A stretch of DNA of 64,000 nucleotides from Photorhabdus asymbiotica (GTDB lineage Bacteria; Pseudomonadota; Gammaproteobacteria; Enterobacterales; Enterobacteriaceae). Below are positions 48,465-58,412 of the stretch, piece by piece. Numbering within the stretch: the stretch's first letter is position 1; each line of letters begins with the position of its first letter. Both the position numbers and the translations under genes were made by a program. Under the pieces are notes generated by a model, which was not told where the DNA came from, searched no databases, and was given only the letters and a program-made list of their open reading frames with translations. The DNA lies in the NCBI RefSeq assembly GCF_003634575.1, contig NZ_RBLJ01000003.1:496001-560000 (forward strand), in the 5' to 3' direction.

Positions 48465-48846
48465 ATTGAGAAATCTGCTGCCAAAGAGAACGTTTTGCCT
48501 GTCCATCACAATATAAATCATTTAATGCAGGGCTTCTCAAAGAAATTCCTTGCCATGATAGTGTAATATCTACGCCCAGCAGCCAACATGGGCACTTAAC
48601 CTGTTCCGGTAACATCGTAACATTGTCCGATGTAATGCAGTAAACAGAGGATTTATTCAGCCCCATAGCTGTAAAAATATCTATTAATAATGAATTAGTT
48701 AAATCAATGTGGTCATTGGTAATAATTAACAGACGGGTGGCATCAGGTAGGTGAACAGCCAATTCACCTTGTAAAACCGCAGGGTTACGTAAGGTCCATT
48801 GGGTAATCCCCAATTGAGCTAATAACCTGTCGCGCCGGGTTACCAT
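48433..48846 (-). CDS. holD: DNA polymerase III psi subunit
   Basis: HolD joins chi to the clamp loader and so links it to SSB. The 137 residues match E. coli HolD in RRDRLLAQLGITQWTLRNP, the LQGELA block and the end LWQQISQYEQHF. It overlaps rimI, and its start is divergent from rsmC. Confidence 0.92.
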   Translation of the reverse strand: MVTRRDRLLAQLGITQWTLRNPAVLQGELAVHLPDATRLLIITNDHIDLTNSLLIDIFTAMGLNKSSVYCITSDNVTMLPEQVKCPCWLLGVDITLSWQGISLRSPALNDLYCDGQAKRSLWQQISQYEQHFSINSR

Positions 48847-48974
48847 ATCTATTCACCTGCTGTAAAAAATAACAGTAATATGTTATCAGAGGCCACTATC
48901 CGCGCCAATATTGGGTTTTAGATTTATCATTCCCTGACACTTGAGCACAGAAGTATGAAGGAGCTTATAGACAA

Positions 48975-50000
48975 ATGTCTGCGTTAACCCCCGCTAGTGA
49001 AGTTATTTTGCGTCACCGTGAGCAATTTTGCTCTCATCACTTACTGTTCGCCGGTGATATTCAAGACACACTGGCAACCCAAATTGATGCTGCCAGTGTG
49101 CGAGTGCACACTAACCAATATCATCACTGGCAATCACTGATCCGTACTCTGGGTGATAATGCCTGGTTCGGTCTGGTAGCCGAAAAAGCATTTACCCAAG
49201 GTTGTGACACCCTGATCTATTACTGGCCTAAAAGTAAGCAAGAAGCTCGCTTTCAATTACGCAGCCTGTTCTCTGTTTTGCCAAAAGGTATCAATATCTT
49301 CATTGTCGGTGAAAACCGTAGCGGAGTACGTAGTGTCGACAAACTGATGGACGGCATGGCTACTTTCCAAAAAATCGACAGTGCCCGTCGTTGTAGCCTC
49401 TTTTACGGCCAATTAGAACATGAGGTGCTGTTTGAACAGGATAACTGGTGGAATAGTTATCAAGTGGAAAACACCATAGTGAATACTTTACCTGGCGTAT
49501 TTAGCCAAAATGAACTGGATGTTGGCAGCCGTTTATTACTTTCTACCTTTGACAAACCTCTCTCTGGCAATTTACTGGATATCGCATGTGGTGCTGGCGT
49601 CCTGGCTGCCGTATTAGGTAAAAAGAATCCTGAGTTAGCACTTACTCTGAGTGATGTTAACTCAGCAGCTATTGCCTCCAGTAAAGCAACTTTAAAAGCC
49701 AATAAGCTGGAAGGTAAAGTTGTTGTCAGCAATGTTTATTCCAATATTGAAGATAAATTCGACTGGATTATCTCTAATCCCCCCTTCCATGAAGGATTAA
49801 GAACCAGTTTACTGGCAGCCGATGATTTGATCCGCCAAGCGCCCAGCTACCTCAAACCCGGAGGTAAGCTACGGATTGTTGCTAATGCCTTCCTGCCTTA
49901 TCCCGATTTACTGGATAAAACTTTTGGCACTCATGAAGTCATTGCTCAGACGGGGAAATTCAAAGTTTATCAGGCAATCAAGGCAATCAAAAGATCCTAA
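48975..50000 (+). CDS. rsmC: 16S rRNA G1207 methyltransferase
   Basis: RsmC methylates N2 of G1207 in the small subunit. The 341 residues comprise an N-terminal inactive methyltransferase-like half and a C-terminal catalytic half with the SAM loop [11 protein letters not shown] (201-211) and NPPFH (268-272). AAGGAG precedes the ATG. Confidence 0.95.
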   Translation: MSALTPASEVILRHREQFCSHHLLFAGDIQDTLATQIDAASVRVHTNQYHHWQSLIRTLGDNAWFGLVAEKAFTQGCDTLIYYWPKSKQEARFQLRSLFSVLPKGINIFIVGENRSGVRSVDKLMDGMATFQKIDSARRCSLFYGQLEHEVLFEQDNWWNSYQVENTIVNTLPGVFSQNELDVGSRLLLSTFDKPLSGNLLDIACGAGVLAAVLGKKNPELALTLSDVNSAAIASSKATLKANKLEGKVVVSNVYSNIEDKFDWIISNPPFHEGLRTSLLAADDLIRQAPSYLKPGGKLRIVANAFLPYPDLLDKTFGTHEVIAQTGKFKVYQAIKAIKRS

Positions 50001-50009
50001 CTTACCTAC

Positions 50010-50040
50010 CCTGTCCTTAATCCAAGGACAGGTTATCTTT
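50010..50040 (+). terminator. rsmC terminator
   Basis: CCTGTCCTT (50010-50018) pairs with AAGGACAGG (50024-50032) around AATCC and is followed by TTATCTTT. Confidence 0.85.
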
Positions 50041-50089
50041 GATAACAAAACAGTAAATGACGATGATTTTTACGACAATCATGCAACGC

Positions 50090-50216
50090 TATACCCTACG
50101 GATTTCAAGATGCATCGCGACGGCAAGGAAGTGAATCCCCGGGAGCATAGCGAACTATGTGACCGGGGCGAGCGAGTACAGCCAACAAAGAGGCAACTTG
50201 AAAGATAACGGGTATA
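50090..50216. repeat. ERIC element 8 (subfamily B)
   Basis: A complete 127-bp copy between rsmC and the tRNA genes, with slightly diverged core (GGGGCGAGCGAGTACAG). Confidence 0.93.
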
Positions 50217-50317
50217 TAATAAATAATGATTGACGTCTGCTAAAAAACCTCTAGAATCCGCCACCGTACTTTCAATCAAGGTTGCTCTTTCAATCGAGGT
50301 TGATAGTGTCTGAATTT

Positions 50318-50404
50318 GCGAGGGTGGCGGAATTGGTAGACGCGCTAGCTTCAGGTGTTAGTGTCCTTACGGACGTGGGGGTTCAAGTCCCCCCCTTCGC
50401 ACCA
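50318..50404 (+). tRNA. tRNA-Leu (CAG), first copy
   Basis: An 87-base class II tRNA with encoded CCA. Acceptor GCGAGGG pairs with CCTTCGC. The anticodon stem is CTAGC/GTTAG with loop TTCAGGT, giving anticodon CAG at 50352-50354. The long variable arm is TGTCCTTACGGACG, and the T-loop is GTTCAAGTC. It corresponds to leuP/Q/V of E. coli, which lie at the same place beside rsmC. Confidence 0.97.
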
Positions 50405-50452
50405 AATCAGACAACTGCTGATGAGATTCAGCAACAGAAGATAACAGTACCT

Positions 50453-50539
50453 GCGAGGGTGGCGGAATTGGTAGACGCGCTAGCTTCAGGTGTTAGTGTC
50501 CTTACGGACGTGAGGGTTCAAGTCCCTCCTTTCGCACCA
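50453..50539 (+). tRNA. tRNA-Leu (CAG), second copy
   Basis: 87 bases, 48 bases after the first copy. It differs only in the T arm (GAGGGTTCAAGTCCCTC) and the 3' acceptor (CTTTCGC), leaving two G-T pairs in the acceptor stem. The anticodon is CAG. Cotranscription with the first copy is likely. Confidence 0.97.
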
Positions 50540-50591
50540 ATCTGTTCATTTTCCGTATCAATTCACTTCTCTGTTTTTCTTCTGTAAAGCA

Positions 50592-50858
50592 TCAAAAGCA
50601 ACCAAACCGATGTACTCCAGCCAACAAGGCACATAACACAGCAAATCCTGATGGTATTAACAGGAAATGACGTGACCTCTGATTCAATAGCATCAATAAA
50701 GTTAGCAACATTGCGATTACTACACCTATTTTGAACTGCTCGACTCCAGGATTAACTATTATAAATAGCATTCCCGCCAGACTGGATAAACCCACTCCCC
50801 ACAAGCTGGTCATACCCTGCCAGAAAAGAGATCTTTGTCTTTCTTTAGCTCTTATCAT
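50592..50858 (-). CDS. yjjZ: DUF1435 small membrane protein (YjjZ-like)
   Basis: The 88 residues have two or three hydrophobic segments and the pattern LWGVGLSSLAGML, then QFKIGVVIAMLLTLLMLLNQ and RHFLLIPSGFAVLCALLAG, which I align with E. coli YjjZ (DUF1435). It is in the same position, next to the leu tRNAs. Function unknown; the Fur box in front suggests iron control. fhuF, the next gene in E. coli, is absent. Confidence 0.7.
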   Translation of the reverse strand: MIRAKERQRSLFWQGMTSLWGVGLSSLAGMLFIIVNPGVEQFKIGVVIAMLLTLLMLLNQRSRHFLLIPSGFAVLCALLAGVHRFGCF

Positions 50859-50877
50859 AACTCGCCCTAATACGAAT

Positions 50878-50896
50878 GATAATGATTACCAATATC
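50878..50896. promoter_or_regulatory. Fur box upstream of yjjZ
   Basis: GATAATGATTACCAATATC matches the 19-base Fur consensus at 16 positions. It lies 20 bases before the yjjZ start. Confidence 0.75.
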
Positions 50897-51013
50897 ATAT
50901 ACAAAAAAGTACGAAGTACAACCCAGTTGATCCTCTTTGATCAGATGGTAATGACACAAATTTATGCACAGTCTCTGGCCGTTAACATTAATGACAACAT
51001 AGCCCCAAAGCAT

Positions 51014-51113
51014 TACCATCCATTTTATAAATTAAATTTATACCCGTTATCTTTCAAGTTGCCTCTTTGTTGGCTGCCACTCGAAATTTATTGGGTATAT
51101 AAAATGGATGGTA
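51014..51113. repeat. Palindrome split by a shortened hybrid ERIC
   Basis: TACCATCCATTTTATA (51014-51029) and TATAAAATGGATGGTA (51098-51113) form a perfect 16-bp inverted repeat. A 61-base ERIC remnant (51039-51099) lies between. Removing it with one TA copy would leave a 16-bp hairpin with a 9-base loop, AATTAAATT. The remnant's left part is the complement of a subfamily B right end and its right part the complement of a subfamily A left end. The stretch sits 26 bases beyond the stop of the minus-strand SGNH gene, so the original hairpin may have been its terminator. Confidence 0.8.
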
Positions 51114-51138
51114 AATTAGACGATATTATAAAACCTAT

Positions 51139-53271
51139 TTATTCTGAATAAGACACTCTCAGCGAAAATAATTCACCAAAAACTGGAAATATTTCAGTCT
51201 TTAAACCTTTATTATATCGGGATGATATATTCAATACTTCCTCTTCTTCATCCTGTGCTAATTTAGGCCACTCAAAAGTAATTGTATTGAATCCCGGTTT
51301 AGTAAGAGAACCTGGAATAATGAATTGGCGACGAGACCATTCCGATGATGGCGCCATTTCTTCAAGCAATTCACCGTTAATTAGAATCCTAACTTTACTT
51401 TCTTCGATATATTTCTTAACTCTGCTGGTAATTGCCATATTGAGATCACGATTACCACTAGTGATCAGCGTAAATGATGATGTTGGCCACCATGATTTAA
51501 AATATGGAACGCTTCTTCGCGTATTGACTTCAGGATCTATAGAAACTCTAATAACCGCACTAGCTCGCTCAATATATTGAGGTTCAGTCAAATCCACGCC
51601 GTATTTAAGTTGGTCGATATAACTCTTTTGATAATATTCTTTCAATACATGACCATGGCGACCGTACTTATTAAGTATTTCACAAATTGCGTCAATCGTT
51701 TGCGCATCTGTGCCTGGTGATGTTTGAGCAATATAAAAATCGTGTGGAGAATTGACAAGTTCAAGTAGCTTTTGTCCTGCTCGACTTAGACTAAATCCTG
51801 CGCCTTTCTCACAACTTCTGGCTTTAACATAAAGCTCCATAATATCCAGTATTTCAGCCGAGTGTTGAACAGCTTTATCGAATAACTTAACTACTCGCCT
51901 TCTTTCCGCGACTTCATCAATCGGTCGATTAATATGACTGTTGTATAAAGCAGTATAAAAATAAGAAACAGCTAAATCATATGAAGATACATTTAAATCA
52001 ATGGCTTCTCTTGCCATAACCTCCCAGTTGACATCTTGCTTATCTTTTCCATGATTAATTAACCATTCTGCTACAGAAGACATCGCAACTTTGAAACCTT
52101 CTGGTGTCATATGGCAGTAATCAAAAAAAAGTGCATCATCTAACAGACTCGTACCCAAATACTTAGTGAAATAATATTCTAGATCGATAATTTTGATACC
52201 AACGCTTTGTTGGAAAATACGCTCTTTAACAAATGAGGGAGTATTTGGGAATGATGTTACAAGATCATACATTAACGCATAGCTACATTCTGCGTCTAAA
52301 TATGGCTTAGCTTCTTCAGCTCGATTTAACGCAATTAAGCTATTAGCTACAATACGGTTAGAAGTCGCCGCAGCTCCGCCATCAATATCGATCATGCTCA
52401 GACCTAATTCTAAAGCCTCGACATACTGCCCACTCATTATTGCTTGTGATGCATGGCGATATAATTCATACCATTCAGCGGTTTTGCCATTACCCAACCA
52501 ATGAAGTGGCGTTTTCCGCTCCCAATCTGCATAATTGACTGCCGGTAAAGCAAAAATAAATTCAGTACCGCTTTCCTTAGATATTTCATCTATTCTACTT
52601 ATCAATATTTCGGTATTCTTTTCCAACTTTTCCTTATATTCAACCGCAATACCATTAGGACCTGAATTTGCAAGTACATTGGCATAATTTCTGCGTCTTT
52701 CCAACGGTGGATTATGCTCAAATAACACATCTGAAAACCAGTTATTACCCGCAAGGATAACGACATAATCCGGTTGTAATTGTAAGCTTGCCTTACAAGT
52801 CTCCAATAGCCCCCCTGCATTCATGCAACTTTTTGCAAGATCGATAACTTCCCATTCGATATTAGTATACCGGTTCAGTAAATGCGCTAATGTTTTGGCT
52901 GGCGTAGTATGAGGAGAGAAAAGCATGCCAAGCGCAACAGACTCACCGACAAGGCATACCCTTTTCACATTTTTTGCCTTATTCACCGTCAGCTGCTGCT
53001 GTGAACTTTCCCAGAAAATGGAATCAGACTGCTCACGTCTGACAAAAATAATTTCACCATCAATTTTCGCTGGATGCCATGTCCCGATAGCCGTATATCC
53101 ATCAATATTTTCACTGCATGAAGGAATATTATTAAAAAATTTAGCATCGTTATTGTTTTGATCTTCACTCATTAAATAGATTTGAGCTAATCGCATAACT
53201 TCCAAAGCATCTTCTTTATTATCAGAAAGAAACGTTGCTAACTTTTCAGTATTGACGTTAGGTTTATTCAT
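51139..53271 (-). CDS. SGNH/GDSL-type hydrolase-like protein, large
   Basis: The 710 residues have no signal peptide. The central part carries SGNH-like blocks: CLVGESVALGM near 106-116 (block I, GES in place of GDS), VILAGNNWFSD (block III, Asn kept) and FFDYCHMTPEG (block V, Asp and His kept). The N-terminal about 100 residues and the helical plus beta-rich C-terminal part (from about 410) are not recognised. It follows the carbamoyltransferase gene by 30 bases, so the pair is one operon. It may be an acyl- or carbamoyl-ester hydrolase or transferase in natural product tailoring; this is inference. Confidence 0.65.
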   Translation of the reverse strand: MNKPNVNTEKLATFLSDNKEDALEVMRLAQIYLMSEDQNNNDAKFFNNIPSCSENIDGYTAIGTWHPAKIDGEIIFVRREQSDSIFWESSQQQLTVNKAKNVKRVCLVGESVALGMLFSPHTTPAKTLAHLLNRYTNIEWEVIDLAKSCMNAGGLLETCKASLQLQPDYVVILAGNNWFSDVLFEHNPPLERRRNYANVLANSGPNGIAVEYKEKLEKNTEILISRIDEISKESGTEFIFALPAVNYADWERKTPLHWLGNGKTAEWYELYRHASQAIMSGQYVEALELGLSMIDIDGGAAATSNRIVANSLIALNRAEEAKPYLDAECSYALMYDLVTSFPNTPSFVKERIFQQSVGIKIIDLEYYFTKYLGTSLLDDALFFDYCHMTPEGFKVAMSSVAEWLINHGKDKQDVNWEVMAREAIDLNVSSYDLAVSYFYTALYNSHINRPIDEVAERRRVVKLFDKAVQHSAEILDIMELYVKARSCEKGAGFSLSRAGQKLLELVNSPHDFYIAQTSPGTDAQTIDAICEILNKYGRHGHVLKEYYQKSYIDQLKYGVDLTEPQYIERASAVIRVSIDPEVNTRRSVPYFKSWWPTSSFTLITSGNRDLNMAITSRVKKYIEESKVRILINGELLEEMAPSSEWSRRQFIIPGSLTKPGFNTITFEWPKLAQDEEEEVLNISSRYNKGLKTEIFPVFGELFSLRVSYSE

Positions 53272-53301
53272 ATTATTTTTTCCTAAACACTTAAGTTTAT
53301 G

Positions 53302-55074
53302 CTAGATAAAAGTATAAATAGCTTCTATAGCTTGCCCGGTAAATAGATCATTTGATGGCTTAATAAGGCTAAACTCTCTTGCTGCCATCTCAGAAAATGT
53401 TTCCGAAAGCATAGAGCGATCAATAATAAAATCTTCCAATACCAAAACATCAATGCCTGAATTACCGAAACACCTGATCGCATCGAGTGGAGTACAAACG
53501 ATCGGTTCTCCCCTAACATTAAAAGAGGTATTCACTAATATTGGGCAATTCGTCGCGTTATAAAACGCCTTCAGTAAAGAATGAAATTTGGGATTCGTAT
53601 CAGCGGTAACTGTTTGCGGTCGACAGGAACCATCAACATGAGTAATTGCGGGTAAACTTAAATCTGACGTTACCTGACAAGTTTCCAGCATAAATGGGGT
53701 TGGGATTGATAATTCAATATGACTTGCCGCTTCCTCTTCCAAAATAGCTGGTGCAAATGGTCTAAATCCTTCTCTTTTTTTAACTAAGGCATTTAACCGA
53801 TCTCGCATAGTAGGATCTCTTGGGTCCGCAATAATACTTCGTGCTCCTAAAGCTCGCGGGCCAAATTCCATCCGCCCCTGAAACCAGCCAATGACTTTGC
53901 CATTGGTCAGCATTTCAACAATAGTCTGCTCAAAACTTTCTCTATCCTCCCGGAAATCCAAAGCTTCAATCTCCATTGAAGTTAGCATCTCCAATACTTT
54001 TTCATTATCAAACTGTGGACCGAGATAAGGATTGGTAAATGGCTCGTCACTGTGTCGTTTTCCCATTATCTCAATATGGGCCAACGCAGCTGCCCCCAAA
54101 GCAGAACCAGAATCTCCAGCAGCCGGAGGAATAAAAATATTATTAAATAGACCTGTCCTACGGATAGCATGGGTAGCAACACAGTTTAGTGCCACACCGC
54201 CTGATAAGCATAAATTTATGGAATCAACTTTTTCGCGCAAATTATAAACTTGCGCGATGAGAATCTCTTCCAGTACAACCTGCAAACTTTTCGCTAAATC
54301 CATGTGATGTTGCAACATCACAGATTCTTGCTCTCTTGGAGGAAAACCAATCAAATCGATAAAAGCATCCGTATACATTCGATTCATTTGGCTAAAGTCA
54401 AAGAATTTCATATTCAGTTTAAAACTGAATTTATTCTCCATGCTGAACATTTCTCGTAACTTATCGGTATATATTGGCTTACCATAAGGAGCCAATCCCA
54501 TGACTTTATATTCACCGCTGAGTACTTTAAATCCCAGATAGTTAGTAATAGTACTATAAAAGAGACCGACTGAATTGGGATATTCGATTTTCTCGAATAA
54601 ATTAATACTCTCGCCGTGCGCATATCCAAAAGTCGATGTTTCCCATTCACCTACACCGTCGGAAGTTAATATAGCTGCGTCGGTGAAACCAGAAAATAGG
54701 TAACTCCCGGCGGCATGAGCTATATGATGATCGTAAAATTTAATCTCTTTCTCATACCCTAATATTTCAGTGATATCACGAAATGGCTTGTGACAATCCA
54801 ACCAAGGAAGGCCATCGGTAGCAGAAAAGTTAAAATTGGAAGCGAGTTGCCTGGATAACTTTTTATACGGATTTTCATAATAAGCGACACAATCAATATC
54901 AGTAATATCTATCCCGCCCTCTTCTAAACAATACCTGAAAGCTCTAACTGGCAATCTAGAATCATTTTTAAATCTAGAAAATCGCTCTTCTGAAGCAGCT
55001 GCTACTAATTGACCATCACTGATCAACGCACAGGAAGAATCATGAAAATTTGCAGAAATACCAATTATATTCAT
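53302..55074 (-). CDS. Carbamoyltransferase (NodU/TobZ/CmcH family)
   Basis: The 590 residues form a two-domain enzyme that activates carbamoyl phosphate with ATP and moves the carbamoyl group to a hydroxyl. The Kae1-like domain has MNIIGISANFHDSS and the metal histidines H116 and H120 (FYDHHIAHAAGSY), SGGVALN and GDSGSALGA. The C-terminal YrdC-like part has GRMEFGPRALGARSI, FRPFAP and NTSFNVRGEP. Family members decorate antibiotics and Nod factors. Only the SGNH gene is next to it; no synthase for an acceptor is seen. Confidence 0.92.
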   Translation of the reverse strand: MNIIGISANFHDSSCALISDGQLVAAASEERFSRFKNDSRLPVRAFRYCLEEGGIDITDIDCVAYYENPYKKLSRQLASNFNFSATDGLPWLDCHKPFRDITEILGYEKEIKFYDHHIAHAAGSYLFSGFTDAAILTSDGVGEWETSTFGYAHGESINLFEKIEYPNSVGLFYSTITNYLGFKVLSGEYKVMGLAPYGKPIYTDKLREMFSMENKFSFKLNMKFFDFSQMNRMYTDAFIDLIGFPPREQESVMLQHHMDLAKSLQVVLEEILIAQVYNLREKVDSINLCLSGGVALNCVATHAIRRTGLFNNIFIPPAAGDSGSALGAAALAHIEIMGKRHSDEPFTNPYLGPQFDNEKVLEMLTSMEIEALDFREDRESFEQTIVEMLTNGKVIGWFQGRMEFGPRALGARSIIADPRDPTMRDRLNALVKKREGFRPFAPAILEEEAASHIELSIPTPFMLETCQVTSDLSLPAITHVDGSCRPQTVTADTNPKFHSLLKAFYNATNCPILVNTSFNVRGEPIVCTPLDAIRCFGNSGIDVLVLEDFIIDRSMLSETFSEMAAREFSLIKPSNDLFTGQAIEAIYTFI

Positions 55075-55810
55075 AGCATTACACCCTATTTTCGTTGGGG
55101 TTAAGAATAAATACGGATCGGGTTACCATTTATTATTTTAAACGAAATAATATTTTTTATTTTCATTTACACACTGCAACATTTTATATATATTTTTACC
55201 AAAAAAACAATAACATACCAATACTGATTTAACCGCTATTTATTAGGACATTCAGATTATTAATATACTCAAACATAAGCACTAGAACGAATAATAAATT
55301 CAATCAATTAAATTTATTTCCATAATTGATTTTACAATAGAAATAATTGCTAACTTTTACTTGATATAATATTTATTTGAAGTTCATTATCTAAACATTA
55401 TAATCATTTTTAATTAACAATATCAGTCTCGCACCAAAAATGTAAGCCTTGCTGAGTCAGTTTTGTGATCATTATTAAAACAAAAAATTATAAATCATCA
55501 CCACTTATCTCTTCACTCCACATGAAAATCAAATACTCACCTCTTCAATAAATTAATATTAATTCATTACTTATAAACAGATTAATAATCACAAGAATAA
55601 TTAGTCAAATAAATTAAGTAAATTTCTACGTGAAATAGGAATAACATCAATATTAAATTGGTATTTAGACAGTTTAATTGCCAATCAATCATTGCCAAAG
55701 GCACACAATTAGCCCATTTTAAAATAGGCTAATTGTGTCAGAGCTAAATAGAAGTATCTGGTTTCTGACTATTTTTTTGACTGTTTCTTACCTCTATTGC
55801 GTTACGGAAT
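55075..55810. other. AT-rich gap with one long hairpin, no gene seen
   Basis: About 735 bases, very AT-rich, no recognisable gene. ACACAATTAGCC (55703-55714) pairs perfectly with GGCTAATTGTGT (55727-55738), and the loop (ATTTTAAAAT) is itself self-complementary. The hairpin lies 73 bases past the stop of the lactonase-like gene and may be its terminator, though without a T tail. The carbamoyltransferase promoter should lie at the left end. Confidence 0.5.
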
Positions 55811-56602
55811 TTAGTCGTAATATTCCGGTGCCTTACGAAATGTTGGCCAGACATCCGGATCATGTCCCGTTACCACAATCGCATCTGTACGTTCAGCTAA
55901 ATGCCGTAACTTTTGCACCGAACGCACAGTTTCAACGGTGGATGTGAGGAACCCAGGCAATGCACGTTCTTCCCAATGATCGAGAGTATAAGCAGCATCA
56001 ACTGTTAACAACAGGCTGCCACTGTTCGGCAGAGTAACCAGTAGTGATTGGTGTCCCGGCGAATGCCCCGGAGTAAATACCGTTTTTAAAATTCCGTCTC
56101 CGTAGACATCAAACAAATCATTGCGTTCTCCGTCCAGAAATTCCCACTTCAGCCCAGGACGATCAAAATCCCTGCGAATATAGCCACCAGCAGCAAACCA
56201 GTCCGGTGTGTAAGCGTATTCATATTCACGTCGTTGTACAATATGCGTCGCATTAGGGAAGCGTCCTATTGCGCCAGTGTGATCAAGATGAAGATGAGAT
56301 TGCACCACATAGCGGATATCTGCGGGATCAATCCCCAATTTTTTCACTTGCGCTACACAGCCTTCATCTTCACGCATGACCGGCCAGTAAATTTTTGTGA
56401 TAGTTCCCCAATAGCCTTCGGGATCGGTTGCAGTTTCAACCGCATTGCCGCCGTCAATCAATGTATGGCCCTTAGGATGAGTGAGTAAAAAAAACGGAAT
56501 CGGAATTTCATAATTGGCACCATTGCCCTGATTCATCTTAATATTGTGAACCTTACATTTGATGGAGCCAGTTTGCAGCATATACAAGCGAATGTCTGAC
56601 AT
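55811..56602 (-). CDS. N-acyl homoserine lactonase-like metallo-beta-lactamase fold protein
   Basis: The 263 residues show the HxHxDH motif SHLHLDHTG (H103, H105, D107, H108), a later His in TPGHSPGHQS, the bridging Asp in LTVDAAY and a final His in VTGHDPDVW. The set and length fit the AttM/AiiA lactonase group, which opens the lactone ring of AHL signals. Other lactones are possible substrates. No signal peptide, so cytosolic. Stands alone in both directions. Confidence 0.8.
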   Translation of the reverse strand: MSDIRLYMLQTGSIKCKVHNIKMNQGNGANYEIPIPFFLLTHPKGHTLIDGGNAVETATDPEGYWGTITKIYWPVMREDEGCVAQVKKLGIDPADIRYVVQSHLHLDHTGAIGRFPNATHIVQRREYEYAYTPDWFAAGGYIRRDFDRPGLKWEFLDGERNDLFDVYGDGILKTVFTPGHSPGHQSLLVTLPNSGSLLLTVDAAYTLDHWEERALPGFLTSTVETVRSVQKLRHLAERTDAIVVTGHDPDVWPTFRKAPEYYD

Positions 56603-56760
56603 AATGATGTTAACCTCATTTATCGGATTTTTTGTAGGATATTTAGAATTTGAAGGCTTGCTGATAGAAGGTCAGTACGTCGGCTTCTTGACCTCTACCG
56701 GATTATTCATTAACAACAGACGCATCTGTTTTATAGCATCAGCTACCAACATCGACAAGG

Positions 56761-56808
56761 CTTGTAAACAAGTCTGCCCGCTAATCAAAAAATCTGACTA
56801 ACGGGCAG
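56761..56808. other. Hairpins between lactonase-like gene and phoA
   Basis: CTTGTAAACAAG (56761-56772) is palindromic, and CTGCCCG (56774-56780) pairs with CGGGCAG (56802-56808) with a partly paired interior. The second hairpin lies 57 bases past the phoA stop and could end its transcript. No T tail. The 260-base gap holds no gene. Confidence 0.4.
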
Positions 56809-56864
56809 GATATAAAAAAATCTTACTCCCAATCTTCACCACTCAAAACATGATCTGGCAAAAA

Positions 56865-58307
56865 TCATTTTAATTCCATCGCACTACGTATAGTGAAAAA
56901 GAGATCTGTCTGGTCAGTCAAACCAACAACATTCGCTGCCTGAGGGCCATAAGCAGCAACGCGGAGCTGAGCCCCTGTATGTTCTTGCTCTTCCCCCTCA
57001 GAATCACTGTAACTCACTGCCATCACTGAACCATCTTTGGTAACCAATGCTTGAGCCAGTCCTGGAGACTTCACACCCGCTTCAATAATCTGGCTAGAGT
57101 GAGCATGATCAGCCGTGACAATCACTAATGTATCACCGTGCTCACGCGCATACTTCAAGCCAACTTGAACCGCTTCATCCAATACAACGGTTTCACCAAT
57201 CTGCCCACAAGGGTTAGCTTTGTGATCCTGCTTATCAATAGAGCCACTTTCTACTTGCAGGAAGAAACCATTCTTATTTTCTTTCAACAGATCGATAGCT
57301 TTCTCTGTCATCTGTGCCAAAGTTGGCGCATTAGGATTCCGTTTAGAGTTCACTTTACAACTCACTGGAGGGTTATCAATATTACCGTGATAAACCGCTT
57401 TAGGTCCTTCCCAGGCAATATCCATATTGCCTTCATGGAACAGACCCAATAGCGGTTTTTTCTGATTTGCTTCGTTAATTGATGCCAGTGATTTAGCATC
57501 TCTTACCAGCTGATAGCCCTGTTCTAGGGCCTGTTCTTCCAGCGTTTTACCTTTTCTATCTCCAGCAACAGATTTCTGGGTGAAAATCTTGGCACCACCA
57601 CCTAATGTCACATCAGCACGAGCCACTAACAGCTGTTCTGTGATAGAACCTCGCCCGCCATTTTCCAACGCATTCGTCGGGCATTCTTTTGTCGTCTCTT
57701 TCGGACCATAACAATCACGGCCGGTCACATGTGCATACAGTGCAGCCGGTGTAGCATCCTGCACCCTAGCCGTTGTGACATTGCCTGTCCCTTTGCCATT
57801 CGCTTTTGCCAGCTCAAGTAAAGTTTGGTGATCTTTACCAAATACATCAACAGCCAATGCACCATTATAGGTTTTTATGCCAGTAGCCCAAGCGGTAGCA
57901 GAAGCCGCAGAATCAGTCACATAGTTAGGTTTATGGGTCCCTTTATTGAGAGAATAGTGTGTGTATTGTCCAGTAAATGGTAAAGCATCAATGCCTTTGA
58001 AAAATCCACCGGCACCCTCTGCATAGTTACGGGCGATAGTAATTTCAGAATCGCCCATCCCATCACCAATAAACAAAATAACATTTTTAGCTTTATTATT
58101 ATTAATTGCAGCCTTCAATGCCTCAGTCTGATTGTGAGTCATACGGCGAGCACCACCAAATTCAGTAATATTGCCTTTTACCGCACGCTCTTCCATCATA
58201 ATTTGGTTAGCCCCCTGATCACCAACCGCCAGTACCGGTAGGCTGCCCCCTGAAATTAAGGCTGAGATCATGACTGCCATCAAATTTTTTGTATATTTTT
58301 GCGACAT
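56865..58307 (-). CDS. phoA: Alkaline phosphatase
   Basis: A periplasmic phosphomonoesterase. The 480 residues have a signal peptide ([20 protein letters not shown]...), metal motif GDGMGDSE (81-88), nucleophile S133 in TDSAAS (131-136), [10 protein letters not shown], and [10 protein letters not shown]. Paired cysteines expected for disulfides are present. The ATG at 58307 is preferred to an earlier one at 58331, since AAGGAAA stands 5-6 bases upstream. A Pho box is just in front. Confidence 0.94.
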   Translation of the reverse strand: MSQKYTKNLMAVMISALISGGSLPVLAVGDQGANQIMMEERAVKGNITEFGGARRMTHNQTEALKAAINNNKAKNVILFIGDGMGDSEITIARNYAEGAGGFFKGIDALPFTGQYTHYSLNKGTHKPNYVTDSAASATAWATGIKTYNGALAVDVFGKDHQTLLELAKANGKGTGNVTTARVQDATPAALYAHVTGRDCYGPKETTKECPTNALENGGRGSITEQLLVARADVTLGGGAKIFTQKSVAGDRKGKTLEEQALEQGYQLVRDAKSLASINEANQKKPLLGLFHEGNMDIAWEGPKAVYHGNIDNPPVSCKVNSKRNPNAPTLAQMTEKAIDLLKENKNGFFLQVESGSIDKQDHKANPCGQIGETVVLDEAVQVGLKYAREHGDTLVIVTADHAHSSQIIEAGVKSPGLAQALVTKDGSVMAVSYSDSEGEEQEHTGAQLRVAAYGPQAANVVGLTDQTDLFFTIRSAMELK

Positions 58308-58381
58308 GTATATTTCCTTGTTAAAAAGCAATCGGAGTAAAAACTAGCGTTATCGACTAAAAGGGATACTAAACAAACTAT

Positions 58382-58399
58382 GTGACAATTATGTGAAAA
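58382..58399 (-). promoter_or_regulatory. Pho box upstream of phoA
   Basis: On the minus strand TTTTCAC-ATAA-TTGTCAC follows the PhoB pattern of two CTGTCAT-like 7-mers 4 bases apart (5 and 6 of 7 matching when the last base may be T or C). It lies about 75 bases before the phoA start. Confidence 0.65.
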
Positions 58400-58412
58400 A
58401 AATACGTCCAAT

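Noticed and set aside
50282..50587. Open frame with an internal protein repeat across the tRNA genes
   Set aside because: The repeat is just the two tRNA-Leu genes read as protein.
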